Shown piece by piece: positions 23,690 through 35,186 of a stretch of 64,000 bases of DNA. Numbering within the stretch: position 1 is the stretch's first letter; the number at the start of each line of letters is the position of its first letter. The notes under the pieces are model-generated. The model made no database searches and was not told where the DNA came from. It saw only the letters and a list, made by a program, of their open reading frames with translations. Made by a program: the position numbers and the translations under genes. The DNA comes from Corallium rubrum. Taxonomy: Eukaryota > Cnidaria > Anthozoa > Scleralcyonacea > Coralliidae. The stretch is taken from the NCBI GenBank assembly GCA_964035015.1, contig OZ035997.1, forward strand, positions 65,537,904-65,601,903, read 5' to 3'.

Positions 23690-23890
23690 CTCTGGATCTC
23701 ACATGATCTTGAAAGATCCTGATAAGATCATCCAAGAACCTCTCAACATTATAAAATTATCCTGTCAGGATCTTGAAGTATCTTGTGCACAGGGTCCTTC
23801 AAGATCCTGTTGAAATATCTTGCAAGATCGTTTAAGGATGCTATCAGGATCCTTTTAGGATCTTGTCAGGATCCTGGTATGATTTTCATC
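23690..23890. repeat. GATC-dense degenerate repeat AGGATCYTG
   Basis: Ten GATC sites in about 190 bp as variants of AGGATCCTG/AAGATCCTG. A second, smaller cluster lies at 19788-19865 and 20830-20855 on the other side of the 20.1-23.7 kb insertions, so the insertions probably split one older GATC repeat. Confidence 0.7.
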
Positions 23891-23908
23891 AGGGTAGCTG
23901 TACTGTAC

Positions 23909-24061
23909 CTATTTCGGGAGCTTTTTCCACCAAGCACACCCGTATTTCTTTGTCACTCTCATTGGCCAACTGTTTCAACTTGATTGCCGCCGACAAACCA
24001 GCTGGACCTCCACCAACAATGACAACGTCTGTTTCATCTGCAAACCTTTCCATTTCGACAT
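23909..24061 (-). CDS. ETFDH: ETFDH exon 3 (FAD-binding GxGxxG)
   Basis: 153 bp encoding residues 44-93 plus split codons on each side. [15 protein letters not shown] holds the dinucleotide-binding motif G59-x-G61-x-x-G64 at the end of a beta strand, which binds the ADP part of FAD. It is followed by KLKQLA and a strand ending in LVEKAPEIG, the acidic residue that normally contacts the ribose. The donor is GTACAG and the acceptor is ATTAAG. Confidence 0.96.
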
Positions 24062-24064
24062 CTT

Positions 24065-25980
24065 AATTTTAAGTAAAGCATATACGTGATTAATTACTTG
24101 GGCTATCTGTGGCAGGAGTTCACACTTCCAAGACAATACATTTCAACATTTTCCAGAGGTACACTGCATGTGCCTAGACTCGGCTAGTGGGTTCCAAAAT
24201 ATCTCTGGATATACAGTATGACACTGATCATATAAGAAGAAAATAGGTATACTATAGCTATAGTAGCCGGCCTGGTTAGGTGGTACCATCGAACTCTAAA
24301 TAAACTGGAACGATAACTCGCTTGCACGTTTTGAAGCCAACATGGGGGCCGCCATGCACGTCGAAACCAGTCCCTTTTACTGTATAACCGAGAGAAAATG
24401 AAGCTGAATTTGGTGAACTGGGTTGCAAAAACAGCTTGAAATCAAAGAAAAACTAAACTTGTTTACCACTTTTCGGCTTAAATCAAATTCCAATATACCG
24501 TAGAGTAGGTGAACCTGACGAGTAAAAACAAGGAAAACAGTAAAAATATAAGCTCTCAAATAAAAGTCAACAATACGCAACCAAAATTGCCATTGGTTTG
24601 GACAAATATAAAGAAAATACATATTAAACCCAGGTTTAAAATGAAGAGGTTGTTTATAAAAACAGTTGGGTTTTAAATTTCTCAATTTTCAGTAGGGAAA
24701 AAACCAACAAAATACACTTTACCGTGTGTTATCACAGCTCTGGAATTACTCTTTGTATCGAAAAATGTCAGATTTAGCATTTCCTTCCACAACTGAAACT
24801 TGAGTTAAAGCTATCATTTAGCATTATCTTATTACTAATTCTTGGCAAGACAACCTTCAAACGTTTGAGATAACAAAGAAAAATAAGAGTAACCTGCATT
24901 TTCCGTACAAGTTTCGGACTCGAATTTTGCTTTTGTTCGGCAGATATTTCGTCATTCAATCCATTTTCGTGTGTAGAAATTGTTCAGGTGCAAGGCCGAT
25001 AAGCCCAATACATACTATCTTCTTCGTTATCATCTATAAAAAAACTTTAGGTCTAAAAAATGGTTGTTTTTTGCAGCGAGTTTTCAGTTTTTCATTGTGC
25101 CCCTCATACCCAGCGGCCGGACGTTTGACTTCACCCAATCATAGGGCTTGTCTTATGGAGTTAGCGTTCCACTTTATTTAGAGTTCAATGGGTGGTACAT
25201 GTATGTTCTGATTGTTGTGTTTTTTTTACTTGATCATCAGACATTACATAATATGTACAGTACAGTAGGCCTGCAATGTCATGATGCACCGATATATTGG
25301 ATGTATGATATATGAGGGGGGGAAAGTCTTCTGTTTCTGGTCAGCGCGCGCGTCATCTTTTTTCTTGCAGGTCGATACTTTTTTTTTAACATTGTTAACA
25401 TTAATTGACTACAAATTACACCAGCGGATATTAAATATTTGATCGGTCTATTCTCAACCAATGTTTCCTATGAAAACTGCTGGTACGTTTGCGGGCACTG
25501 ATTGAAGCAGCTTCATATTTCAATCATGTGTTCATGCTACATGTTCATTATACCATGTGACAAGTATATTGTAAGAATACTCAACATGTTTCAGATGTCT
25601 GTTCAATCAAGGTTTGCCTTGGGGAAAGAAAGGAAGAAAAAAACAAACAAACCGTGTCACCGCGTCGATTTTGGGCATGTGCCCTGACCAGAAACAGAAT
25701 ACTTTTTTTTTTACCTAATGCAATATTTCTTTGCAAAATTTACGAATATTGATATTTGGAACAAGATACTGATATTTGCAATACATTTAAATATTAAAGG
25801 TGTTCTGCACATGTATGAAACTAATGTTTACTTCTTCATTTACAATTAAAAACGTTATGAGCACCAGAGACTCCATGCAACTACAGTACTTTGAACACAT
25901 GATAGACTGAGTGTACTAAGGACGACGTACCATGCTATGCCCTTGCTCAAGGCTGAGCTCCCCCCATTTCGTGCCACTTT
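24065..25980. other. ETFDH intron 2, left part, no gene
   Basis: TCTAAATAAACTGGA at 24295 resembles a MITE S end, but no body follows. Otherwise unremarkable AT-rich sequence. Confidence 0.5.
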
Positions 25981-25986
25981 GTATGG

Positions 25987-26154
25987 GTAATAGCATGGTT
26001 TCAAGTGCAATTTGGAAAAACCATGCACGAGTGAGTTTTTCAAAGACTATCAAAATTGCACGAGTCCGAAGGACGAGTGCTATTTGAGGTCTTTGAAAAA
26101 CTCATTCATGAGTGCATTTTTTTTTTCAAATTGCACGATAAACCATGCTATTAC
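25987..26154. repeat. Hairpin MITE GTAATAGCATGGTTT
   Basis: Arms with GTAATAGCATGGTT, GTGCAATTTG and GAGTTTTTCAAAGA mirror around CGAGTCCGAAGGACG. Confidence 0.82.
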
Positions 26155-26159
26155 TTATT

Positions 26160-27960
26160 AATAATATACATGAAAAAATTTATCATAAACAGAATCTTTC
26201 TAATCAAAATTCTTTGCTCAAATAACATACAGGGAAAAAAATTAACAGGAAGAGTTTTTTTCTACTAGAGTAAAAAATGATTTTTGTGCAAATTTAAAAA
26301 ATTACAAAATTTGCACTGTATTTCATTTTTCTACACTGAATTACACTAAAATTGCAGTCCTCTCAGAATTGAGAAATTTTTTCATACATGTATATATATT
26401 ATTAGTCATGAAACATGTGGTTACCTTGTCGTTAACCTTGGTTATTCTATAACCACATAAATACATACTGATACCTTATTCGAGAGTATAAGCTCTTCTT
26501 ACTTCCTCCTCATTACTTGTAACCCAGAACAAAACATTTTCAGGAGAAATAGAAGAAATCCAAAGAGATATCCTCATTGAATTACTTAATTTTCTGCAAT
26601 GTTGCTTCAAAACTTCTGTAAATGTAGGCATACAAGCCCCTCAGCCTCCCCCCCCCCCCCCCCTGCCCCCCATACTCTATGCCTATGTGTAAATGTTCTG
26701 TTTCAGGTACAAACTGTAATGAAGAGAAAGTAAGAAATGTTTACCATTTTGAAAGAGGTATCAGTATATTTCTTTTGTAAATAAAGATGTAAACATTAGT
26801 TTCATACATGTATGCACAGAACGGAGTGTAGATCACATTAATGCATGCATCACACACACAGATCCAATTATGTGTGCATTTGAGCACGTGTACACATACT
26901 ATTTTCCATATTGAGAAGTATGAATTATCTACGAATGTCATGTTTTGAGGGCCCTCAAAGTGGATCATGTGCAGATCAAATGGAGTGGACAGCACCTTTA
27001 ATTATTACAAATCCTGCAAATACAACAAGTCATATAATCAAATGTCCGCAGCTATAAGACTAGTCAGTACTCAAGATAATGACTCTTTCCCTTTTCCAAT
27101 ACAAATTCAAGATTTGACACACATATCAAAGGCACCGTCATGATGAAAGAAGTGTGTTCTGCATAATATGACATACTAGGGGCCCTGTTATCGGCTGTTG
27201 CAGTATTAAAAATGTTAATGTCGCTTTTTGGAGTGTATCAGATTTCACTGTCAAAATTTCGCAGCATTACTAGTCCATTACTAGTCAACTTAACATCCTT
27301 AATATTTTGCCACGTTAAAGGCCATTAAATACCGTTAAAATGGAGTAAAATCATCAAAGATCAATGGATAATCGAACCTAAGGCCTCGAGGCAAGCTGAA
27401 AGCTCAAAAAGCCTCATGGGGCTGTAGACGGCGTATACGTTCTGTAGACGTCGATGTGGATCGCACCATCAAAGGCCTGGTACAGATTTAGGCAGTATTT
27501 CCAGTTTTGGCCAGCTGAAGTCAGGAACGAGAATACAAGATACAGACCAGATGGCCACAGATTGGCAGTTTGGCTGATTGTCTCTGTCGCTTTTTTAAAT
27601 TACTGCAAGTGCTGTCATTATCGAAAATTAACAAAATGTTGTCACAGTCATTTATTCGCCCTTCTTACTTGTCGGATTTCCAAACTGTGCTGTCACCTAA
27701 AAAAGGGATCTGTCCGAGGCTGTTGCAACTTACCCCTAACAGGGCCCCATACTACAATACCTTGACTGGTATGCCTAGTAGGAATGGATTAATGAAATAA
27801 ATTGTCACTTATCTTAGTGGACTAGTGTTTTCATCTTGATGTTGGTAAAGTTTTTTTTCCAATGGTTTGACCATGCAGTTCCCAGGTATATAAATATCAA
27901 AAAAACCTTGGTCTACCATCTGAGTGGCAGTACCACTCAGAGAGGTACTGTACTGGTTAT
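26160..27960. other. ETFDH intron 2, central part, no gene
   Basis: AT-rich, with a C16 run at 26648-26663. I see no gene or clear element. Confidence 0.5.
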
Positions 27961-27966
27961 GGGGAG

Positions 27967-28320
27967 CATGGGTGGCATGTGCTGTTAGGGTGCTGCCTCT
28001 CACCAATAGTTAAGCCCAGTTAGACAGGGTTACTAGTACTTGGATGGGCGACCATCTGGCAACAACCCCGTTCTCGAGCTTGGACCTATGACAGTAGAGT
28101 TTACTGTTGTTGGTCTCTCCTGTGCTCCGAGGGTTTTTCACTGGGTTCTCCAGTTTTCCTCCCTCCGCAAAATCAACACCATCTGGGATAGGAGTGGTGC
28201 CCACCCCTACCTTGGGGTAGTAGCTAATGAACAATGGTGAGAGCATCCAGCTGGCATTCAGGAGGTTGTGGGTTCAAGTCCCATCTGGAGCTCCGAGTTT
28301 TTCTCTGAATTTAACTTACA
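27967..28320 (+). mobile_element. 5S-rRNA-derived SINE, copy 2 (best 5S head plus tRNA-like tail)
   Basis: AATAGTTAAGCCC and TAGTACTTGGATGGGCGACC are the box A region and box C region of 5S rRNA, the internal RNA polymerase III promoter. The body then carries GTTCTCGAGCTTG and GGGTTTTTCACTGGGTTCTC. Near the end, GGTTGTGGGTTCAAGTCCCA looks like a tRNA T-arm/B box that resembles the tRNA SINE at 8.1 kb. Confidence 0.85.
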
Positions 28321-28402
28321 ACAGCTAATGCATAGCAAAAGCAACTGGAAAAATTCTTTCTTTCCAATGCTTCTTTTTTTATTAACTGCGTGCATTGTAT
28401 AC

Positions 28403-28591
28403 AGTAGACCTTAATCAAAAATGGCCACTGAACTAAAATTCTTTTATATACATATAAATTATCCCTTATGAATTCGTTTTCATGTGTGAAATTCAAAAGA
28501 ATTTTTACTTTAAAATTAGGTCATAAGGGCTAATTTATATATGCACATAAAATAATTCTAATTCAGCGGCCATTTTTAAATAAGGTCTATT
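28403..28591. repeat. Fold-back element AATAGACCTTA
   Basis: Arms of about 42 bp: GTAGACCTTAATCAAAAATGG and mirror of CGGCCATTTTTAAATAAGG. Confidence 0.8.
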
Positions 28592-28710
28592 GTGTATCAT
28601 ATCATGATACCGTAGCTGTTACTGTAAGAGTATATCCAGATGACACATTGTATTGTGAGAAAATGTACCATTGCACACCTATTCAGATGTGCATCAATAT
28701 TGCATAGGTG

Positions 28711-29239
28711 TTAAAGTGCCACTAACCCCAAAAAAAATTTTTCACAAATCTAAAAGCCCTTATTGAGTGGATTAGTCCAGTGAATAAATTATTGGTATTG
28801 GACATTTCTTTGGTCTTCTGTAGACCACCAAAGTTGCAAAAATTGGCATATGCATGTCCCATGGCAGAGAAGGAAAGGGAATGGGTATATTCCTGGTGTG
28901 ACATCAGACAAGCCAAACAAGGAACTCATTTGAACTCTGTCTGCTGAATGCTTAGAATTTTTACATTGAGTTAGTTGGGAAAATGAATTTTCAACCCAAA
29001 AAATTCTATGATTCACCAGACAGAGCTCAAAGGAGTTCCTTGTTTGACTGGTCTGATGTAACACCAGGAATATACCCATTCCCTTTCCTACTCCACCATG
29101 GGACATGCAGATGCAACTTTTATGGTCTACAGAAGATCAAGGAAACATCCAGTACCAATAATTTATTAACTGGCCTAATCCACTCAATAAGGGCTCTTAG
29201 ATTTGCGAGAAAAAAATTTTGGGGTTAGTGGCACTTTAA
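28711..29239. mobile_element. Long-arm fold-back element TTAAAGTGCCACTAACCCC
   Basis: 529 bp with arms of about 230 bp that match almost throughout (ACCCCAAAAA, TTATTGAGTGGATTAG, CCCATTCCCTTTC). TTAA is at both outer ends (28711-28714, 29236-29239). The two mirror ORFs across it are translations of the same repeat. Confidence 0.87.
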
Positions 29240-29373
29240 CCAATCAGAGAGCTTGTTTCACTAGACTTGTTGTACTGGCCAAAATCAGAAATAATAATAA
29301 TAACAGTCATATAATCTACCTCATAACAAGTAAAGCTGGTTTAACAATGCTCTTTTTTATACGTTGAACTAAC

Positions 29374-29475
29374 CTTTCCATCTGGGATCTGTCTCACGAG
29401 CTACGATTGTATAGTGTGTTGTTATTTTGGGATGACCTTTGGTCGAAGTAGAGCTGTGCCGATGCCATCGACAAA
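29374..29475 (-). CDS. ETFDH: ETFDH exon 2 (end of presequence and start of mature protein)
   Basis: 102 bp: two bases completing Val9, 33 codons (residues 10-42) and one base of Asp43. It contains RWHRHSSTSTK, then ITTHYTI and DPRWK, all recognisable in animal ETFDH just before the FAD domain. A pyrimidine-rich tract and GTGTAG acceptor precede it; the donor is GTTAGT. The 90-bp intron 1 (29476-29565) is the only compact intron of the gene in this window. Confidence 0.92.
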
Positions 29476-29565
29476 CTACACATTTTGAAACAGAAGAAAT
29501 TAGTGAGAAATTACAGCGATTAACGCCAGACGCGGCATACACCGAAAAAGACTTTCTCTACGCAC

Positions 29566-29590
29566 CTCTTGTCAAACTTCTTCGCAGCAT
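29566..29590 (-). CDS. ETFDH: ETFDH coding exon 1 (start of mitochondrial presequence)
   Basis: The exon codes MLRRSLTR plus the first base of residue 9 (Val) and ends at a GTGCGT donor. An in-frame TAG three codons before the ATG fixes this start. The joined exon 1-2 N-terminus is rich in Arg, Ser and His without acidic residues, as expected for a mitochondrial targeting peptide. Phase 1 matches the next exon, which begins with TT. The exon is very short, so the call rests mainly on phase, in-frame stop and presequence character. Confidence 0.75.
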
Positions 29591-30434
29591 TTGAGTCTAA
29601 AAAACGTCTGTATTCTGGTTCAACGCAATCAAAAGAACAAATATTATATAAATTTTCAAGAAAGAAACACCATGTGAGCCCGCGATTTTATCGTAACGCG
29701 CATTGTACCGGGGACTTTTCCGGGACTCTCTCCCCGGTCGGTCAACTAATCGACCCATGAATTCCCATGAATCATTTTCTATCAAGCGCCAAAAAATGGG
29801 ATTAAAAATATCTTTTTACAACGTTATAAAAGAGTTTTGAAAAAAAGAAACATGACACTTTGCAACTGAAAGAGAGCACTTTTCAGAAAACCTGTGGGCA
29901 TATGCTTCCAGTGCACTCAGATCACGCTTAGTTTGCCAATTTATGCGTGACAGTCATGATGTAAATAATATTGTAAACTGTTATACGTCTTGTACATTTA
30001 TTCCTGCTTTGACGTTTTTAATATGTTGCAACTTGTTTTTGTTCAATAAATATTCAATAAATGATGTTATTATGCCTCGCTTACATTATCTCTCCGATCC
30101 CTGTGGTGTAACTCCTCCCCCTAAAAATCAGCCTAGCAAATTACAGTCATAAAAAATCCTTGATGTTCAACCTGTAACCGTCACTGTTAATGTTGCACAC
30201 CTGCACCACCCCCGAAAACAGCTAGATAACAAAGAACTCATAGATCCATTGGGCACGATAAAAATGATACTGTAGCAAAATCATGTTGAAAAAAAAAATA
30301 CAGAGGGAAATACACATAAATTATACCCATACAGTATATATTACACACACATAGACATACCATGCAAGCTACTATCCGCAGATATACATGCACTCCTAAG
30401 CGCACCCATTCTTGTGTGGTTTACATGATTTACA

Positions 30435-31229
30435 AAGTTAACATCGTTTACAAGGTTTACAAGGTTACAGGGTTTACAAGGTTTACAAGGTTTACAAGTT
30501 TTACAAGGTTTACAAGGTTTACAAGGTTTAAAAGGTTTACAAGGTTTAAAAGGTTTACAAGGATTACAGGGTTTACAGGGTTTACAAGGTTTACAAGGTT
30601 TACAAGGTTTAAAAGGTTTACAAGGTTTACAAGGTTTACATGGTTTACAAGGTTTACAAGGTTTACAAGGTTTACAAGGATTACAGGGTTTACAGGGTTT
30701 ACAAGGTTTACAAGGTTTACAAGGTTTACAAGGTTTAAAAGGTTTACAAGGTTTACAAGGTTTACAAGGTTTACAAGGTTTACAAGGTTTACAAGGTTTA
30801 CAAGGTTTACAAGGTTTACAAGGTTTACAAGGTTTACAAGGTTTACAAGGTTTACAAGGTTTACAAGGTTTACAAGGTTTACAAGGTTTAAAAGGTTTAC
30901 AAGGTTTACAAGGTTTACAAGGTTTACAATTAAGGTTTACAAGGTTTACAAGGTTTACAAGGTTTACAAGGTTTACAAGGTTTACAAGGTTTACAAGGTT
31001 TACAAGGTTTACAAGGTTTACAAGGTTTACAAGGTTTACAAGGTTTACAAGGTTTACAAGGTTTACAAGGTTTAAAAGGTTTACAAGGATTACAAGGTTT
31101 ACAGGGTTTACAAGGTTTAAAAGGTTTACAAGGTTTAAAAGGTTTACAAGGATTACAAAGTTTACAGGGTTTACAAGGTTTACAGGGTTTACAAGGTTTA
31201 CAGCGTTTACAAGGTTTACAAGGTTTACA
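30435..31229. repeat. 9-bp minisatellite (GGTTTACAA)n, left part
   Basis: About 88 units with AAGGTTTAA and CAGGGTTTA variants. Both strands stay open (KVY/GFT and CKP repeats) only because of the period. A LINE follows immediately and the same unit resumes at 35051. Confidence 0.97.
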
Positions 31230-32211
31230 CGGATCGACGGAGAATTTAAGCACCTAATCCGGAAGAAATGTGCAGCGCTGAAAAAATTTCGACAGTTTAA
31301 AACGGAAGACCGAAAACGAAAACTGCGGACACTAAGTCAAAACATCAAGAACTTAGTCAGAAGAAAACATCGTGAGTACCTAGCTAAAATTGAGGGTTCG
31401 TTTAGCAACAATCCGAAGTTATTCTGGAGCTACCATAAAGCCGTACTCCATCATCGAGCAAGTCAAAGTAGAGCCATCTCTTACAAAGACGCTACCGCCA
31501 AAACGCCGGTCGAAAAAGCGGAACTTTTTAACTCTTATTTCTCTTCCGTATTCCAACCACCAAGATCCAATGTAACATCAGCTACTGTCAACTGTTCATC
31601 TCCGATGAAAACTGATATGCAACTATCTGACATTACCCTCAGTGTGGAAGAAGTTGCTAATTGCTTGGGAGATTTGGACACTACAAAGGCATGTGGACCT
31701 GGCGGGATTCCGGCACGCCTCTTAAAAGAGTGTAGTGAACACATTGCACCAAGCCTGTGTGCACTTTTCAACCATTCACTGCATTTTGGTCACATTCCTT
31801 CCGAGTGGAAATCAGCTGATATCACACTGATTCATAAAAAGAATCAAAAAGAGCCAGCAGAAAATCACAGGCCCATCTCGCTGTTACCTATCCTTAGTAA
31901 AGTCTTGGAACGCTGCGTTTATAATAGACTGTACGATCACGTTATTCATCTTATTACTGATTTACAACATGGATTTCTAAGAAATCGTTCTTGTGTCACA
32001 CAGCTTCTCTCAGTTCTTCACAACATTGGACATCATCTTGATAGGAACATTCAGACTGATGTCATATTCCTCGATTTTGCCAAAGCATTTGACTCTGTTG
32101 ATCATTCAATTCTTCTTCAGAAACTCGAAAGCTACGGTGTAACAGGACCACTCCTACACTGGTTTACCGATTATCTAACCGGCCGACGTCAAAGAGTTGT
32201 TGTGGATAACG

Positions 32212-32587
32212 GGAGTTGGCGTGTGCTGTTATGGTGCTGCCTCTCACGAATAGTTAAGCCCGACTGGACGGGGTTAGTACTTAGATGGGTGACCGTCTGG
32301 GAATAACCCTGTTCTCGAGCTTGAGACTCATGTGAGTAGAATTTAGTTGGCCTCTCCTGTGCTTCGAGGGTTTTTCACCGGGTTCTCCGGTTTTCCTCCC
32401 TCCGCAAAACCAACACCTAGGTCTTAGCTGTAATTCGTGGGCCGATATGTGTCGTATGGTGGCTGCCTGAGCGCCTTTAATATGCCTTTGACTTGGACAT
32501 GTCAAAAATTATTGTAAGGCGCATTTGAAAACCTTAAAGTTGAATTTGCGCGGTATAAATACATGTTATTATTATTATTAATATTAT
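32212..32587 (+). mobile_element. 5S-rRNA-derived SINE, copy 3, 7-bp target duplication GATAACG
   Basis: Flanked by GATAACG at 32205-32211 and 32588-32594. The head has AATAGTTAAGCCC, GGTTAGTACTTAGATGGGTG and ACCGTCTGGGAATA (5S rRNA 3' half); the body is as in the other copies; the tail is (ATT)n. Inserted in sense orientation into the LINE reverse transcriptase. Confidence 0.93.
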
Positions 32588-32615
32588 GATAACGTCGCTT
32601 CGCAATGGGCACCTG

Positions 32616-33539
32616 CAACCTCGTCCCCAGGGCCATTTGTGGGGGCTGGGCCAAGATGGCGGCCAAAAACAAAATGGCGGGAACAAATGGCCCTGGCACA
32701 GGCTGCAAAAAATGAGTCATATTTTGACTCATTTTTGACTCGGCCCAGGCTTCACGAAGTTTATCGCGCCTAGTCAGGCTCAATTATTTTCTGAATATTT
32801 AGTTCAGCTTGACTGACCCAAACTGAAAACAATCAAAACATCATTTCCAAATACATTGTCGAATTATTAAAATAAATACACTTTTAATAAATATCTGTAA
32901 ACGCTTATTATTTATCATTTGCTTCACCGTTGTACCAAATTCACAAGAAACTGGATTGCCGTTGTCTGGCTGGGCCGCCCTGTTTTCGTACGTTTTCGGT
33001 GGATTCAATTCAGCGTTTTGAAAAACATATAGGCTTCGTTTCGTCGAGAACTCTTGTTTGAAAAAAGCCTGCTTCTTAATAGCCAAACATGTATATTCTG
33101 CCTTGTGGTGTACTTTCCTTTCGCAGCCAAAATACTTTTTGACTTTGTTCACCAAGTCTTTCGTTCGCCCGATTTAGAAAACACACTGAATTGCCGTCCC
33201 ATGGACTTCGTTGTATGGCAGCGGGCACAGAGACGACACGACCCATCATTACATATTCTTCCGACGTTTTCACGGGTGTTTCGCCAGCTTTCCTCACATT
33301 TTCATTCATTTCGAAGTTGTTTTTTAACAGCCGGCAATTCTGAATATAATTTGAGCCCAAAAAACAAATGCCCGCGAGTTAGCCTGCCGCCCGCCTTGTT
33401 TCCGCCAATCAGAATACCTAAAACATTCAAAGTTATCTCGACCAATCAAATGTGGTGATAGCTCAGCCTGTGCCAGGGCCATTTGTTCTTGGCCGCCATC
33501 TTGTCCCAGCCCCCACAAATGGCCCTGGGGACGAGGTTG
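32616..33539. mobile_element. MULE-like TIR element, 9-bp target duplication GGGCACCTG
   Basis: 924 bp. The ends CAACCTCGTCCCCAGGGCCA continue as inverted repeats of about 75 bp (GGGGGCTGGGMCAAGATGGC, GGCCAAGAACAAAT-like). The exact flank GGGCACCTG is at 32607-32615 and 33540-33548. No transposase recognised in the interior. Confidence 0.92.
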
Positions 33540-34507
33540 GGGCACCTGTAACTTCTGGTGTTCCTCAAGGCAGCATCCTAGGGCCCTTGCTTTTCGTCAT
33601 CTTCATAAATGATCTTCCCGATGTCATATCGGACGAAATATCAATAGCTTTATACGCAGATGATACGAAACTTTACGAAAGCATCACTTCCGTAAGTGAC
33701 TGCGAGAACCTGCAACGAGCTTTAACCAACTTGAATGATTGGAGTTGCGAAAACAACATCCGGTTCAACGCGTCCAAATGCAAGGTCTTAACCGTGACAC
33801 GTAAGAAGAATCCCGTGACTTATGACTATTGCTTGGGCACGGAGAAGCTGCAAAATGTTCGGGAGGAGAAAGATCTTGGTGTCTACATGTCGACCAAACT
33901 CTCTTGGGAATCTCACGTCTACAACATCGTCGCGAAAGCTAACAAACTGCTTGGATTGCTTAAGAGAACTTGTCCTCTGTTAACGGACACGGGAATCAGG
34001 CGAACCCTATACCTGTCGCTGATAAAGTCCCGGCTATGTTACGCAAGCCAAGTATGGTCTCCAGTCCACAGCACAGTCCAACAAAAAGTGGAAGAAGTGC
34101 AACGCAGAGCAACTAGATGGATCCTGAAAGTCAAACCACGCGAGATATATACCGTACAAGCAGCGACTGCTAATTTTACCACTCCCGTACTCGGCTAAGT
34201 CAAACCTCTAGTGACATTCTTCAAGTCCCACTCTGTAAAACTAGTACTTTCCAAGCATCTTATTTTACTCGTAATGTTAAGACCTGGAACACTATATGTA
34301 AACTAACGCCTCCTGATCGTTTTTCCAGCCCTAGTTCCTTTAAATGTTATCTTAGGCGGGTTTATTTCTCTCTGGTTACTTTAGTTTTTGATGCAGAAAT
34401 GACTTGTACATGGTCCTTGACCCTTGATTGCCCTTGTTACAGAACATAATGTTCGTTCATTCGTTCGAGGGCTCGCTTTCTCACTCATTAAATCACTCGC
34501 CCTCGTT

Positions 34508-34737
34508 AAATTACACACACACTCACTCACTCACTCACTCACTCACTCACTCACTCACTCACTCACTCACTCACTCACTCACTCACTCACTCACTCACTC
34601 ACTCACTCACTCACTCACTCACTCACTCACTCACTCACTCACTCACTCACTCACTCACTCACTCACTCACTCACTCACTCACTCACTCACTCACTCACTC
34701 ACTCACTAACTCATTCACTCACTCACTCACTCACTCG
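34508..34737. repeat. (CACT)n array in the LINE 3' region
   Basis: About 230 bp, nearly pure; gives spurious THSL ORFs. Confidence 0.97.
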
Positions 34738-35050
34738 CATCAACTTACTCTCACTATAGTCACTCATCCACCCACTCACTCGGTCGCTTGGTCGCTCACT
34801 TATTGATCACTCGTTGATTTACTTTGTCATTCACTTCTTCCTTCCGTATCTAATTTTTTCTAGACTTTCTAAATTTATTTGGGTGGGTGCCTTGCATGGG
34901 CCTTAGAGTCCCGTTCTCACCCTTCCCCTTTTGGATCTTATTATTATATTTTTATACTGCATGTCTTTCGTCATCTTGTTATGTAATACTATTAATGTTC
35001 TATTCTTGTTAAATATATATGATCCAAATAAATTTGTTAAAGAAAAAAAA

Positions 35051-35186
35051 AAGGTTTACAAGGTTTACAGGGTTTACAGGGTTTACAGGGTTTACAGGGT
35101 TTACAAGGTTTACAGGGTTTACAGGGTTTACAGGGTTTACAGGGTTTACAGGGTTTACAGGGTTTACAGGGTTTACAAGGTTTACA
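35051..35186. repeat. 9-bp minisatellite, right part (GGTTTACAG variant)
   Basis: About 15 units. Same unit as 30435-31229 but dominated by ACAGGG instead of ACAAGG. Confidence 0.95.

Larger units (their letters stand above)
20938..23693. mobile_element. TIR element carrying a 20-bp satellite (ends GRGTCCGAATTAGCGCT)
   Basis: Ends GGGTCCGAATTAGCGCT (20938) and AGAGTCCGAATTAGCGCT (mirror, 23693). GGATCTCA flanks both sides (20930-20937, 23694-23701). Read instead with CAGRG termini, the duplication is only GATCT. Both readings support an insertion; the superfamily is undecided. Contents: short unique ends, the satellite, and the LINE at 21737. Confidence 0.75.
31230..35050 (+). pseudogene. 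LINE (CR1/L2-like) inserted in the minisatellite, broken by a SINE and a MULE-like MITE
   Basis: 5'-truncated just inside the linker after the endonuclease. The open frame 31230-32211 has LFNSYFSSVF, NHRPISLLPILSKVLERC, IFLDFAKAFDSVDH (catalytic Asp) and GRRQRVVVDN. A 5S-SINE (32212-32587) and a 924-bp MITE (32616-33539) follow. The frame resumes with APVTSGVPQGSILGPLLF and ALYADDTKLY (catalytic YADD). After about 34150 a deletion shifts the frame; the C-terminus (TRNVKTWNTI, FKCYL) can be read in another frame to about 34420. The 3' UTR holds a (CACT)n array and ends in an A-rich tail at 35040-35052. Confidence 0.93.

Noticed and set aside
30362-31253. 237-codon FTRFTR/KVY protein and CKP-rich antisense protein
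   Set aside because: Translations of the 9-bp minisatellite.
33054-33458. 134-codon ORF in the MULE-like element
   Set aside because: No transposase motifs, not shared with other members, antisense ORF equally long.
34424-34759. SLTH repeat protein
   Set aside because: Frame of the (CACT)n array.
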